Assembly: GCA_035719045.1 (NCBI GenBank)
Contig: DASTGO010000269.1
Location: 1 to 21,882, forward strand
Direction: 5' to 3'
Source of the DNA: DASTGO01 sp035719045
GTDB taxonomy: Bacteria; Actinomycetota; Actinomycetes; Actinomycetales; Kineosporiaceae
DNA length: 21,882 nt
Below are positions 14,304 through 21,882 of the stretch, piece by piece. Each line of letters starts with the position of its first letter. Position 1 is the stretch's first letter. A program made the translations under genes and the position numbers. The notes under the pieces are model-generated. The model did not search any database, was not told the origin of the DNA, and saw nothing but the letters and a program-made list of their open reading frames with translations.

Positions 14304-17300
14304 GGGAGTGGTTGGCGTGACCCCCGCGGGGGGATGGCGGGTGCTGTCTCTCGGTGCGCCGTCGCTTGGCCGGTGGGTGCCGGTGCGCGGGGGTGGCGGC
14401 GTCCGGGGATGGCGGGTCCGCCGGGGACGGGGTCGGTGAGTCCATGGGCGATGGCGTCGCCGGAGCATGGCGCGGCTGGGGGGACAGCAGCCCGTGCAGC
14501 CATGGCGCCTGGTCGAGCGGGGTGGGGTAGGTCCCGTGGTGTCCGGCGGCTGCCGGCGACGGGTGCTCCGGAGTCCGGAGTACCTGCAGGAACCAGTCGG
14601 CGTCGAGCCCGTCCGGGTCTGCGGGGTGGTCGAGTACGTCAGGGGCTGCGAGCCGGGGAAAATCCTGGGGGGCGTGGCCGGCCTGGTGGTCCCCACCGAT
14701 CGGGGACACCACGGGGTGTTCGCCGCGGGCGTCGGCGGCTCCGGAACCCGCTCCCCGGGGTGGTCGGAACTGCTGGAGCCAGTTCTGCAGGGCGGTCCAG
14801 ACCGTCGGGCCGTCGGCGGTGTCGATGGCGGCGACGAAGGCCCTGAGCTCTCTCACCCAGTGGGTCTTCGAGGCGTGGTCGGGCCCGCCGAAGAGTGCGG
14901 TGATCCGGGCGAGTGCCGAGCGATGGGCCTGCTCGACGTGGTCGACCAGGTCCGGGGCCAGGCCGGGGGCTTCTCCTGTTGTCCGGACGGCTGCTGTCCG
15001 GACGGCTGCCAGGGTGTGTTCGACGAAGGCCCGGGCCAGCCCTCCGGTGGGGAAGTGCCCGGATTGGCCGTAGCCGGGGCCGTACTTGGTGACAGGGACG
15101 ACCTCGGTGATCTCCGCTGCGGTGAGCCGTGCCAGAGCTGCTGGAGGTGCCTGGCCCCGACGCTCCTGGCGGCCTTCCGCGGCCTGGACCTGTCGCCAGA
15201 GGGTCGCCAACGCGATTCGCCCGTGCTCGTGGTGGAGTTCGCTCAGCCGTTGGTAGGAGGACTGGCCCGGCGTCGGCCAGGGCAGCAGGGCCAGGGCCAG
15301 CACCGACGAGAACGTTCCCTCGGACGCCCAGCGCGCCCGCCACGGTGCCCACGCCTCGTCACCGGCCTTGCCGGGATCCCTCGACCAGCTGCGCAGTCTC
15401 TCGCCGGGGAGCTTGCGGGTGAGACGGTCCAGCCCCGGGTCCTTGAGGATCCTCTCGGCCTGTTCCCGTTCCTCCCACTCCGGCCGTCGCCAGCCTGTCG
15501 TCCCGACCTCGTCACCCGTACCGGCGAGTGCCGCGGGATTCGCCAGGGAAACAGGCCTGCTGGGGACGGCGGGTTGGGCGAGCCGGTGGTGCAGGTGGGT
15601 CCAGACCTGGTCCCCGGCGTGGGTGTTGATGTCGGTGACGAAGGTGCGCACCAGGTTCACCCAGGCCGTCGGGGAGTTCCTGTCGGTGACCTTGGGGTTG
15701 GTCAGCCTGCTCACCTCGCTCCAGGCGGTTCTGTGGGCCTGGTGGACCGCAGTGATCAGGTCGGGGGCGGCGGTTTCGACGGCGTGCAGGGTCTGGTCGA
15801 GGAAGGCCTGGACCAGGGCGGAGGCCACTGCGACACCGGTCTTGTCGTAGGCCTCGCCGGCGGGGGCGTGCCGGGAGGTGAGGATGTCGGCGATCCGTGC
15901 GGCCGTTCCCGCCGGGTGGGGGGTTGCGGGGGCTGTGGCTGTGGGGTCCCCGGGCTGGGTGGTGTCCGCGAGGCGGGCGTGGTGCCAGACGGCCCGCAGC
16001 ACGGTCCAGCCCCAGGTGTGGCGGGCAGCGGGGTAGGGATCGGGGGCGGTGTCCGTCTGCACGGCCTTCGTGTATTGCCGCATCGGAAGTGCCGCGAGGG
16101 CCAGCAGGCCGGCCAGGACGGCGGTGAGCCCGGGGACTTCCTGCCACTGCTTGGCCCAGTCGACGGGCGCGGGTGTGGACGTCTCGCCGGTCCGGTCGGG
16201 GTTCAGGGGCCAGATCTCGCGGAACCTGCGGCCCGCACTGTGCTCTTTGCCGATGCCGGCCTCGAGGAAGAGCCGGCTGACTGCCTCCCGCAGGGCTTGA
16301 CGGGACTGAGGCGGGTGGCTGGTGACCAGCAGTTCGTCGGGGGCCGGTTCCGCCGGCTGCGGCAGTCTGGGGACGGTGCCGGGGCCGGAGGGGGCGTCGG
16401 TCGAGGGGTGGACCCCGGTCGGGAGCGGCGTGACGTCGTCGGGGGGGAGCAGGCTGGTCAGCCAGGTGATGACTTCCGGCGTGATGGGTGGGTCGTCGGC
16501 CGGCCCTGGATCGGGGGTGTGCTGGGGGAGTTCCTGTGCGTGTGTGAGGTGGGCCCCGGGCTGGGCGGCGGCTGCCGAGGGTGAGCCTGCCGGGGACGGG
16601 GCCGGTGGGCTCGCGGTCGATGGCATCGCCGGAACGGGGCCCGGTGGGACGGACAGCAGTCCGTGCAGCCATGGCGCCTGGTCGAGCGGGGTGGTGCGGG
16701 GCAGGTACCCCGTGGCTGCGGGTGACTGGTGGTCCGGTGTCGCCAGCGCCTGCAGAAGCCAGTCGCCATCGAGGTGGGTCCAGCTGTCGGCTCCGGCTGC
16801 GTCGGCGATCCCGCTGCTGGAGTCCCCGGACACGGACCCCCACGCCGTGGGGGAGGTGTGACCGGGGTGTGCGGGGTCCGGCAGGGATGCCGGGACGGCC
16901 GACGACGGGTCGTGGGCCTGGGCGACGGTCCCGGCGAGTGCGGGTGGCGGGGGTTCGCTGACCGGCTCGTCGACGGCGGGGATTGCCGAGGTGACGGGGT
17001 CCGGTGGTCCGGAGGGAACGACGGGGCGTCCGGCGCGGGCGCTCGTGGTGCCGGAGCGTGGTTCCCGGGGTGGCCGGGACTGCTGGAGCCAGTGCCGCAG
17101 GGCGGTCCAGACCGTGGGGCCGTCGGCGGCGTCGATGGCGGCGACGAAAGCCCGGAGCTCTTCTTCCCAACGGGCCTTCGAGGTCTGCCCTCTCCCGGTG
17201 AAGAGTTCGGTCATCCGGGTCAGAGCCGAGTCCCGGGCCTGCTGGACCTGGTCGACCAGGCCCGGGACAGGGGGTTCTCCTGGTGCCGGGAGTGCCGCCT

Positions 17301-20300
17301 GGACGGCTGCCAGGGTGTGTTCGACGAAGGCCCGGGCCAGCACTCCGATGGGGAAGTACCCGGAGCGGCCGTACCCACCGCCCGGCGCGGCTGCGGGAAC
17401 GACCTCGGTGATCTCCGCCGCCACGCGCCGTGCCAGGGCTGCGGAATCCCTTCGGGCAGGGCTCTCCTGGCGGCCTTCTGCCTCGGCCTGGACCTGTCGC
17501 CAGAGGGTCGCCAGGGCGATCCGCCCGTGTTGGTGATGGATTTCGTTCAGTCGTGAGTAGTAGGGGTGGTCCGGCGTCGGCCAGGGCAGCAGGGCCGGGG
17601 CCAGCACCGACGCGAACGTTCCCTCGGACGCCCAGCGTGCCCGCCACGGTGCCCACGTCACGTTGTCGGGGTCCTTCGACCACTTGCGCAGTTTCCTGAC
17701 GGTCTCCTTGCGGATGGTGCGGCCCAGGTGCGGGTCCTTGAGGATGTGCTCGGTCTGTTGCTCTTCCTCCCACTCCGGTCGTCGCCAGCTTGCCGGCGCG
17801 ACGTCGCCGGCACCGGGTGACGCGGGACCAGCCAGGGAGGCAGGCCTGCCGGGGACCGTGGGTGAGGCGAGCCGGTCGTGCAGGAGAGTCCAGACCTGTG
17901 GGGCCGCGTCGTGGGTGTTGACGTCGGTGACGAACCCGGTCACCAGGTTCGCCCAGTTCGCAGGGGAGGTCCTGAGGGCGGTGTCGACGTTGTCGTTGGA
18001 CAGCCGGCTCACCGTGCTCCAGGCGGTTCTGCGGGCCTGGTGGACCGCGGCGACCAGGTCCGGGGCGAGGTGGGGGGCGGCGGCTTCGACGGCGTGCAGG
18101 GTCTGGTCGAGGAACGCCTGGACCAGGGCCGAAGTCACCGCGATCCCCGGCCTGTCGTACGCCCCTCCACCGGGGGCGTGCCGGGAGGTGAGGGCGTCGG
18201 CGATCCGTGCTGCGGTGCCCGCCGGGTCGCCCGGCTGGGCGGTGTCGGTGAGGGCGGCCTGGTGCCAGACGGCCCGGAGCACGGTCCACCCCCAGGCGTG
18301 CCGGGCAGCTGGGCGCGGATCGGGAGCCGTGGCCGCCCGGCCGGACATCGTGAGGAACCGGGCCGGCAGCAACGTGAGGGCCACCAGGTGGGTCAGGACG
18401 GCGGTGAGCCCGGGAGTCTCCTGCCACTGCTTGGCCCAGTCGACGGGCGCGGGTGCGGACGTCTCACCGGTCGGGTCGGGCTCGATGAGCCAGATCTGGC
18501 GGAACCTGGAGTACGCACTGCGCTTTTCGTCGGTGCTGGCCTCGGCGAAGAGCCGGATGGCTGCTTTCCGTAGGCGTTGGCTGAGCTGAGTCGGGTGAGT
18601 GGTGATCAGCGGTTCGGCGGGCGCGGGGGAGGACGTCTCACCGGTCACGTCGGGCCCGCTGTGCCGGTGCTTCCGGGACGTGCTGCCCGCACTGTGCTGA
18701 GGCGGGTGGCTGGTGACCGGCGGCGCGGCGGTCGGGACCGGCACCGCCTGCCGGAGGCTGGAGGCGGCAGGCGGACCCAGCCAAGCGTCCAGGTGGGTCC
18801 AGAGCTGGCCGGCGTGGGGGCTGACGTCGGTGACGAACGTGGTCACCAGGTTCGCCCACGCCGTCGGCGAGTTCCGGGATGCGGTTCTGGGGGCTGTCAG
18901 CCGGACCACGTTGCGGCGTCCGGTCTGGTGGGCCTTGTGGACCGCCGTGACCAGGTCCGGGGCGAGGCGGGGGGCGGCGGCTTCGACGGCCTGCAGGGTC
19001 TGGTCGAGGAAGGCCTGGACCAGGGTCGCGGTCACCGCGGCCCCCGGCCCGTCGTACGCCCCTCCACCGGGGGCGTGCCGGGAGGTGAGGACGTCGGCGA
19101 CCCGTGCGGCGGTGCCCGCCGGGTTGCCCGGCTGGGCGATGTCGGTGAGGGCGGCCTGGTGCCAGACGGCCCGGAGCACGGTCCGCCCCCAGGCGCGCCG
19201 GACAGCGGGATAGGGATCAGGAGCCGGTTCCCCCTGGCCGGCCCTCGCATAGGACGGGACCGGCAGCGACGTGAGGGCCACCAGGTCGGCCAGGACGGCG
19301 GTGAGCCCGGGAGCCTCCCGCCACTGCCTGGCCCAGTCGAGGGGCGCAGGCGAGGATGCCTCGGTCGTCCTACGGACCTCCGCGGCTCTCGCCGGCCAGT
19401 ATCGGTAGTACCTGCCGTTCGCTTGCGACATGTCGACGCCGGCCGCGCTCAGACGTTCGCGCACCTCCCCTTGCAGGTCCGGACGCAGCCACGGTGGATC
19501 CGTGACCACCAGTGGCTCGTCGTCGGGGCCGGTGGGCAGCACGGTTCCGTGGTCGGGTGCGGCCTCGATCGCTGGGCGTCCCGGGGCCTGGAGACCGGGG
19601 CCGAGGGCGGGGTGGGTGCCGGGCTCGACGGGTGTGGGGTGCGCGCTCGCGGGACCGAGCTCCATCGGGGAGGGGACGCTGCCGACCGACTCTCGCGGCA
19701 GGGGCGCGGCGGTGCGGGGTACGAGGTCACCGGGCGAGCGGACGGGCGTGGTCGTGGTCTGGCGCTGGGGCGGGAGCGGCGATCCGGTGGGAGCGGGGCC
19801 GGGGCGTTGCGTCTGCAGCTGGGCACTCAGCCACGGCCAGGCCAGGCCTCCGCTCGCGGCGTGCACGGTGCTCGTGAAGTCGTGGAGGACGGTGGCCCAC
19901 TGGTGGGGGGAGGTCCCGCGCCAGGGCGAGAGGCCGGCCAGTGTCGTGATGGCGCCGGCCGCAGCCTGATGGGCCAGCCGCAGGAGCGGGGCCAGGTGCG
20001 GTGCCGCCGCGGTGGTGGCGTGCAGGGTCTGGTCGATGTACGCCCGGGCCAGGGTCGCGGTGACCTGGACCGAGGCGTCGTCGTGGACGGTTCCGAGGAG
20101 GTGGGGCAGGGTGCGGGCGGGCACCGCCTGGGCGATCAGCTGCGCGACCGTGGTGCCGGTGCCGTCGGGGAGCGCCGCGGTGGTGCTGAGTTCCTGCCAC
20201 AGCGCCGCGATGACGGTCCGCTGCAGTGACTCCCGGACGGCCTCCCGGGCTGTGGGTGTCCCGGTGCCGGACGGTCGGCTGCTGCTGTCGGCGTGACCGG

Positions 20301-21882
20301 ACCAGTCCGGGGCATCCGGGGGCAGGGCGGTGAGGGCGAGCAGGGAGGGGTAGGCGTCGGCGAGGTGGGTGGTGTCCCGCCAGAGCGGCCAGACGGCGCG
20401 GACCCCTGGCTGTTCGGTCAGGTGCAGCAGGACGGCGGTCGCGTGAGCCTGCGCGTCCTGGTCCAGGGCGGCCGACTGCAGGATGAGCCAGGCCGTCCCC
20501 TCCACGGACGCGCCGCTCACCTGGTCCGGAACTCCCTGCGCTGCCGGCATTTCCGGCTCGGGCCGGTGTTGCGGGGGGAGGCCGTCGGTCAGCGGGACGT
20601 CGAGCAGCGGGGGATCGGTTGCGAGAGCCTCGCCCGGCGGGGCATCGGCGTGCGGCCCGTAGCTCGTCGCGGCCTCGGCGCCGATGGTGTTGACCCCGAT
20701 ACCGATCCAGGCGTGATGGTCGATCGAGTCACCGTGGTCGGGGCCGGAGGGGGCGCCGGCCCAGGGACGGATCCCGGTCGCGTGGGGCGTGGTGTCGCCG
20801 GGGGGATCGAGCAGGCTGGTCAGCCAGGTGATGGCCTCTGGCGAGAGGGGGCGGCCGTCGTTCTGCCCGGTGTCGGGGGTGTGCTGGGGGGATTCCTGCG
20901 ACTGGGCGAGGTCGGTCGTCGCATGGGCTGCGGCCGGCACCGATGGGGGCCGGGACGCGAGGGGATCGGTGGCGACGGGGACGGCCGGGAGGCTGGAGGA
21001 GGGTGGCGTGTGTTCCTGGGGGGAGCCGCGGAGCACGTCGACCCACCAGGCGTTATCGAGTTGGTGGCTGCGGTCGTTGGGTTCGATGGTCACTCGGCCG
21101 GTGGGTTCCGGGGTCCAGATCCGTGTCAGAGGTGGGGTTCTGGGGGTCTGGGTGTGCTGGACGTGCACGGTCGACCCGGTGACCGTGTGGGCGGTCATGG
21201 GCAGTTCCTGCCCTGCCTGCGGCCCCTCGACAGTCCGCTCCAGGACCGGGTCTGATCCACCGACCCCGGCCTGGCCCTGCCGACGCAGCGGCGGTGAGTC
21301 GCCGGTCGGGGGACGGCCGCCGGCCGGAGGACTGGCGGGTGTGGAGCCAGTCGTGGTGTTGGTCCCCGGGCCGCCCGTGCGGGTGTTGTCGGCGGCGCCA
21401 GGGGTGGGGTCGACGCTGATCTTGTCGGGGATGTGGATGTTCGTGTCGGGGACGCCGGCGCCGCCGCGGAGCATGCCCGTGTAGTAGCGGTGTCCGCCCT
21501 TGCGACCGCCCATCCCGGCCAGGCCGGAGATGCCTTCGTCGAGGGCGCCTGCGGTGGTGGAGAACGGGTCGGGGTTCCAGCCCTGGTGTTGTGCCGCTCC
21601 TGACATCCCGTCGGTGAGCCACTCGTGGGTGGCGCCCTTGATGGTCTCGCCGAGCCAGTGCCCGGCCTCGTGTCCGGCGTTCTTGCCCAGAATCCCGCCC
21701 AGGGCGTTCCCCAACGCCTTGGTCGGGTAGTGGCCCAGGCTCTGCATGATCGGGCCGAGGGCGCCACCGATCGCGCCGGTGATCGCCGCGGACCGGGTCA
21801 GGTTCTTGTCCCACTCGGTGCGCCCGATCGAGTGCCCGGTCTGCCGTTCCATGATCTGCGCGAACTGCGCGATCGCGTCCAG
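14275..21882 (-). CDS. Giant modular repeat protein of unknown function (5' end beyond window)
   Basis: The frame is open from the right edge to TAG at 14275-14277. 2535 codons are visible and the N-terminus is missing. Residues below count from the Met codon at 21852, which is internal. Residues 21-64 are a Gly/Ala-rich, glycine-zipper-like stretch (ITGAIGGALG, ALGGILGKNAG) of the kind seen in the middle of giant actinobacterial WXG100/CpnT-like secreted proteins. After a Pro/Thr/Gly-rich linker come six copies of a roughly 245-residue module (450-690, 775-1026, 1083-1331, 1354-1595, 1845-2094, 2119-2366). Two short linker motifs recur: ITWLTSLL (341 and 1795) and PLDQAPWLHGLL (1722 and 2445). 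The C-terminus is Pro/Ser-rich with a basic patch, AKRRRTERQ. I see no catalytic motif, toxin domain or membrane helix after residue 70. A role as a large secreted or surface protein is inference. Confidence 0.85.
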   Translation of the reverse strand: MDAIAQFAQIMERQTGHSIGRTEWDKNLTRSAAITGAIGGALGPIMQSLGHYPTKALGNALGGILGKNAGHEAGHWLGETIKGATHEWLTDGMSGAAQHQGWNPDPFSTTAGALDEGISGLAGMGGRKGGHRYYTGMLRGGAGVPDTNIHIPDKISVDPTPGAADNTRTGGPGTNTTTGSTPASPPAGGRPPTGDSPPLRRQGQAGVGGSDPVLERTVEGPQAGQELPMTAHTVTGSTVHVQHTQTPRTPPLTRIWTPEPTGRVTIEPNDRSHQLDNAWWVDVLRGSPQEHTPPSSSLPAVPVATDPLASRPPSVPAAAHATTDLAQSQESPQHTPDTGQNDGRPLSPEAITWLTSLLDPPGDTTPHATGIRPWAGAPSGPDHGDSIDHHAWIGIGVNTIGAEAATSYGPHADAPPGEALATDPPLLDVPLTDGLPPQHRPEPEMPAAQGVPDQVSGASVEGTAWLILQSAALDQDAQAHATAVLLHLTEQPGVRAVWPLWRDTTHLADAYPSLLALTALPPDAPDWSGHADSSSRPSGTGTPTAREAVRESLQRTVIAALWQELSTTAALPDGTGTTVAQLIAQAVPARTLPHLLGTVHDDASVQVTATLARAYIDQTLHATTAAAPHLAPLLRLAHQAAAGAITTLAGLSPWRGTSPHQWATVLHDFTSTVHAASGGLAWPWLSAQLQTQRPGPAPTGSPLPPQRQTTTTPVRSPGDLVPRTAAPLPRESVGSVPSPMELGPASAHPTPVEPGTHPALGPGLQAPGRPAIEAAPDHGTVLPTGPDDEPLVVTDPPWLRPDLQGEVRERLSAAGVDMSQANGRYYRYWPARAAEVRRTTEASSPAPLDWARQWREAPGLTAVLADLVALTSLPVPSYARAGQGEPAPDPYPAVRRAWGRTVLRAVWHQAALTDIAQPGNPAGTAARVADVLTSRHAPGGGAYDGPGAAVTATLVQAFLDQTLQAVEAAAPRLAPDLVTAVHKAHQTGRRNVVRLTAPRTASRNSPTAWANLVTTFVTDVSPHAGQLWTHLDAWLGPPAASSLRQAVPVPTAAPPVTSHPPQHSAGSTSRKHRHSGPDVTGETSSPAPAEPLITTHPTQLSQRLRKAAIRLFAEASTDEKRSAYSRFRQIWLIEPDPTGETSAPAPVDWAKQWQETPGLTAVLTHLVALTLLPARFLTMSGRAATAPDPRPAARHAWGWTVLRAVWHQAALTDTAQPGDPAGTAARIADALTSRHAPGGGAYDRPGIAVTSALVQAFLDQTLHAVEAAAPHLAPDLVAAVHQARRTAWSTVSRLSNDNVDTALRTSPANWANLVTGFVTDVNTHDAAPQVWTLLHDRLASPTVPGRPASLAGPASPGAGDVAPASWRRPEWEEEQQTEHILKDPHLGRTIRKETVRKLRKWSKDPDNVTWAPWRARWASEGTFASVLAPALLPWPTPDHPYYSRLNEIHHQHGRIALATLWRQVQAEAEGRQESPARRDSAALARRVAAEITEVVPAAAPGGGYGRSGYFPIGVLARAFVEHTLAAVQAALPAPGEPPVPGLVDQVQQARDSALTRMTELFTGRGQTSKARWEEELRAFVAAIDAADGPTVWTALRHWLQQSRPPREPRSGTTSARAGRPVVPSGPPDPVTSAIPAVDEPVSEPPPPALAGTVAQAHDPSSAVPASLPDPAHPGHTSPTAWGSVSGDSSSGIADAAGADSWTHLDGDWLLQALATPDHQSPAATGYLPRTTPLDQAPWLHGLLSVPPGPVPAMPSTASPPAPSPAGSPSAAAAQPGAHLTHAQELPQHTPDPGPADDPPITPEVITWLTSLLPPDDVTPLPTGVHPSTDAPSGPGTVPRLPQPAEPAPDELLVTSHPPQSRQALREAVSRLFLEAGIGKEHSAGRRFREIWPLNPDRTGETSTPAPVDWAKQWQEVPGLTAVLAGLLALAALPMRQYTKAVQTDTAPDPYPAARHTWGWTVLRAVWHHARLADTTQPGDPTATAPATPHPAGTAARIADILTSRHAPAGEAYDKTGVAVASALVQAFLDQTLHAVETAAPDLITAVHQAHRTAWSEVSRLTNPKVTDRNSPTAWVNLVRTFVTDINTHAGDQVWTHLHHRLAQPAVPSRPVSLANPAALAGTGDEVGTTGWRRPEWEEREQAERILKDPGLDRLTRKLPGERLRSWSRDPGKAGDEAWAPWRARWASEGTFSSVLALALLPWPTPGQSSYQRLSELHHEHGRIALATLWRQVQAAEGRQERRGQAPPAALARLTAAEITEVVPVTKYGPGYGQSGHFPTGGLARAFVEHTLAAVRTAAVRTTGEAPGLAPDLVDHVEQAHRSALARITALFGGPDHASKTHWVRELRAFVAAIDTADGPTVWTALQNWLQQFRPPRGAGSGAADARGEHPVVSPIGGDHQAGHAPQDFPRLAAPDVLDHPADPDGLDADWFLQVLRTPEHPSPAAAGHHGTYPTPLDQAPWLHGLLSPQPRHAPATPSPMDSPTPSPADPPSPDAATPAHRHPPAKRRRTERQHPPSPRGGHANHSLEEAPRPLE
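14755..15498 (-). repeat. Giant-protein module 6 (type B)
   Basis: Residues 2119-2366, beginning GWRRPEWEEREQ. Near-duplicate of module 4: 56 of 60 bases identical between 14791-14850 and 17101-17160 (offset 2310). Confidence 0.9.
15571..16320 (-). repeat. Giant-protein module 5 (type A)
   Basis: Residues 1845-2094, preceded by SHPPQSRQALREAVSRLF. Near-duplicate of module 3, with a short extra TATAPATPHPAG insertion before the AARIADILTSRHAP segment. Confidence 0.9.
17068..17793 (-). repeat. Giant-protein module 4 (type B)
   Basis: Residues 1354-1595, beginning SWRRPEWEEEQQ. Same core order as type A but a distinct subtype: APWRARWASEGTF, ALATLWRQVQAE, LARAFVEHTLAAVQ, and FVAAIDAADGPTVWTALRHW. 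Confidence 0.88.
17860..18606 (-). repeat. Giant-protein module 3 (type A)
   Basis: Residues 1083-1331, preceded by TTHPTQLSQRLRKAAIRLF. It matches module 5 at 57 of 60 bases (18421-18480 against 16141-16200, offset exactly 2280). Confidence 0.9.
18775..19530 (-). repeat. Giant-protein module 2 (type A)
   Basis: Residues 775-1026. Landmarks are DWARQWREAPGLTAVLADLV, TVLRAVWHQAALTD, VLTSRHAPGGGAYD and LVQAFLDQTLQAVEAAAP. Near-identical DNA to module 3 at an 897-base offset around 19068. Confidence 0.88.
19783..20505 (-). repeat. Giant-protein module 1, divergent copy
   Basis: Residues 450-690. Lower similarity to the others, but the core order is kept: an LLALTALP helix, a RTVIAALWQE helix, ATLARAYIDQTLHATTAAAP, then a final helix ending in a W-containing segment (WPWLSAQLQ). 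Confidence 0.7.

Noticed and set aside
15512..18427. 971-codon minus-strand frame within the giant gene in another frame
   Set aside because: Arg/Pro/Gly-rich shadow. Repeat-to-repeat conservation is at the protein level in the 2535-codon frame, and the alternative frame shows no domains.
18577..20229. 550-codon plus-strand frame antisense to the giant gene
   Set aside because: Its internal repetition mirrors the modules on the other strand; no start signal or domain.
1..21882. CRISPR array, tRNA, rRNA, insertion sequence or phage genes
   Set aside because: No regularly spaced direct repeats with unique spacers, no cloverleaf or rRNA-like segments, and no transposase or integrase motifs were seen.

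Overview
The window is very GC-rich, with dense long reading frames in most frames. Its protein families (MerR plus VIT/vWA pair, secreted multi-domain glycosidases with LamG and CBM42 modules, XdhC, and a giant repeat protein) point to an actinomycete (Actinomycetota). I cannot name the genus from sequence alone.

Layout, left to right. (1) 1-2894, minus strand: a MerR-type regulator and a VIT/von Willebrand A protein overlap by 4 bases (ATGA). They sit behind a perfect 10+10 bp inverted repeat, and the regulator carries a His/Asp-rich tail made of an 18-nt tandem repeat. The vWA gene runs off the left edge. (2) 2946-6304, minus: a secreted GH51-type alpha-L-arabinofuranosidase with two CBM42 (AbfB) domains. 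Just after its stop lies a frameshifted remnant of a ricin-type CBM13 domain, followed at once by a strong hairpin terminator. (3) 6308-7040, minus: a strong hairpin and a small secreted HAD-family acid phosphatase. (4) 7189-12645, minus: an 1818-residue secreted protein with two separate GH43 catalytic domains, two LamG domains and several Ig-like domains. (5) 12646-13089: a divergent intergenic region with two identical copies of a 14-bp palindromic site. (6) 13090-14217, plus: an XdhC/CoxI-family protein. (7) 14275-21882, minus: the C-terminal 2535 codons of a giant modular protein that runs off the right edge.

Regions 2 and 4 look like one arabinan/arabinoxylan-degrading regulon. The same 14-mer, TGTTAGCGATAACA, occurs twice upstream of the dual-GH43 gene and once inside the signal-peptide codons of the GH51 gene, with a one-base-off palindromic variant further upstream of the GH51 gene. 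It has the form of a LacI-family operator, but the regulator is not in the window.

The least explained object is the giant protein. Its visible part contains six copies of a roughly 245-residue, probably all-helical module, separated by Pro/Ser/Thr-rich linkers carrying two shorter repeated motifs. Some copies are still about 93-95% identical in DNA over 60-bp stretches. I do not recognise the module. The gene ends at a stop codon created inside a 21-bp tandem duplication, and there is no recognisable C-terminal toxin domain.
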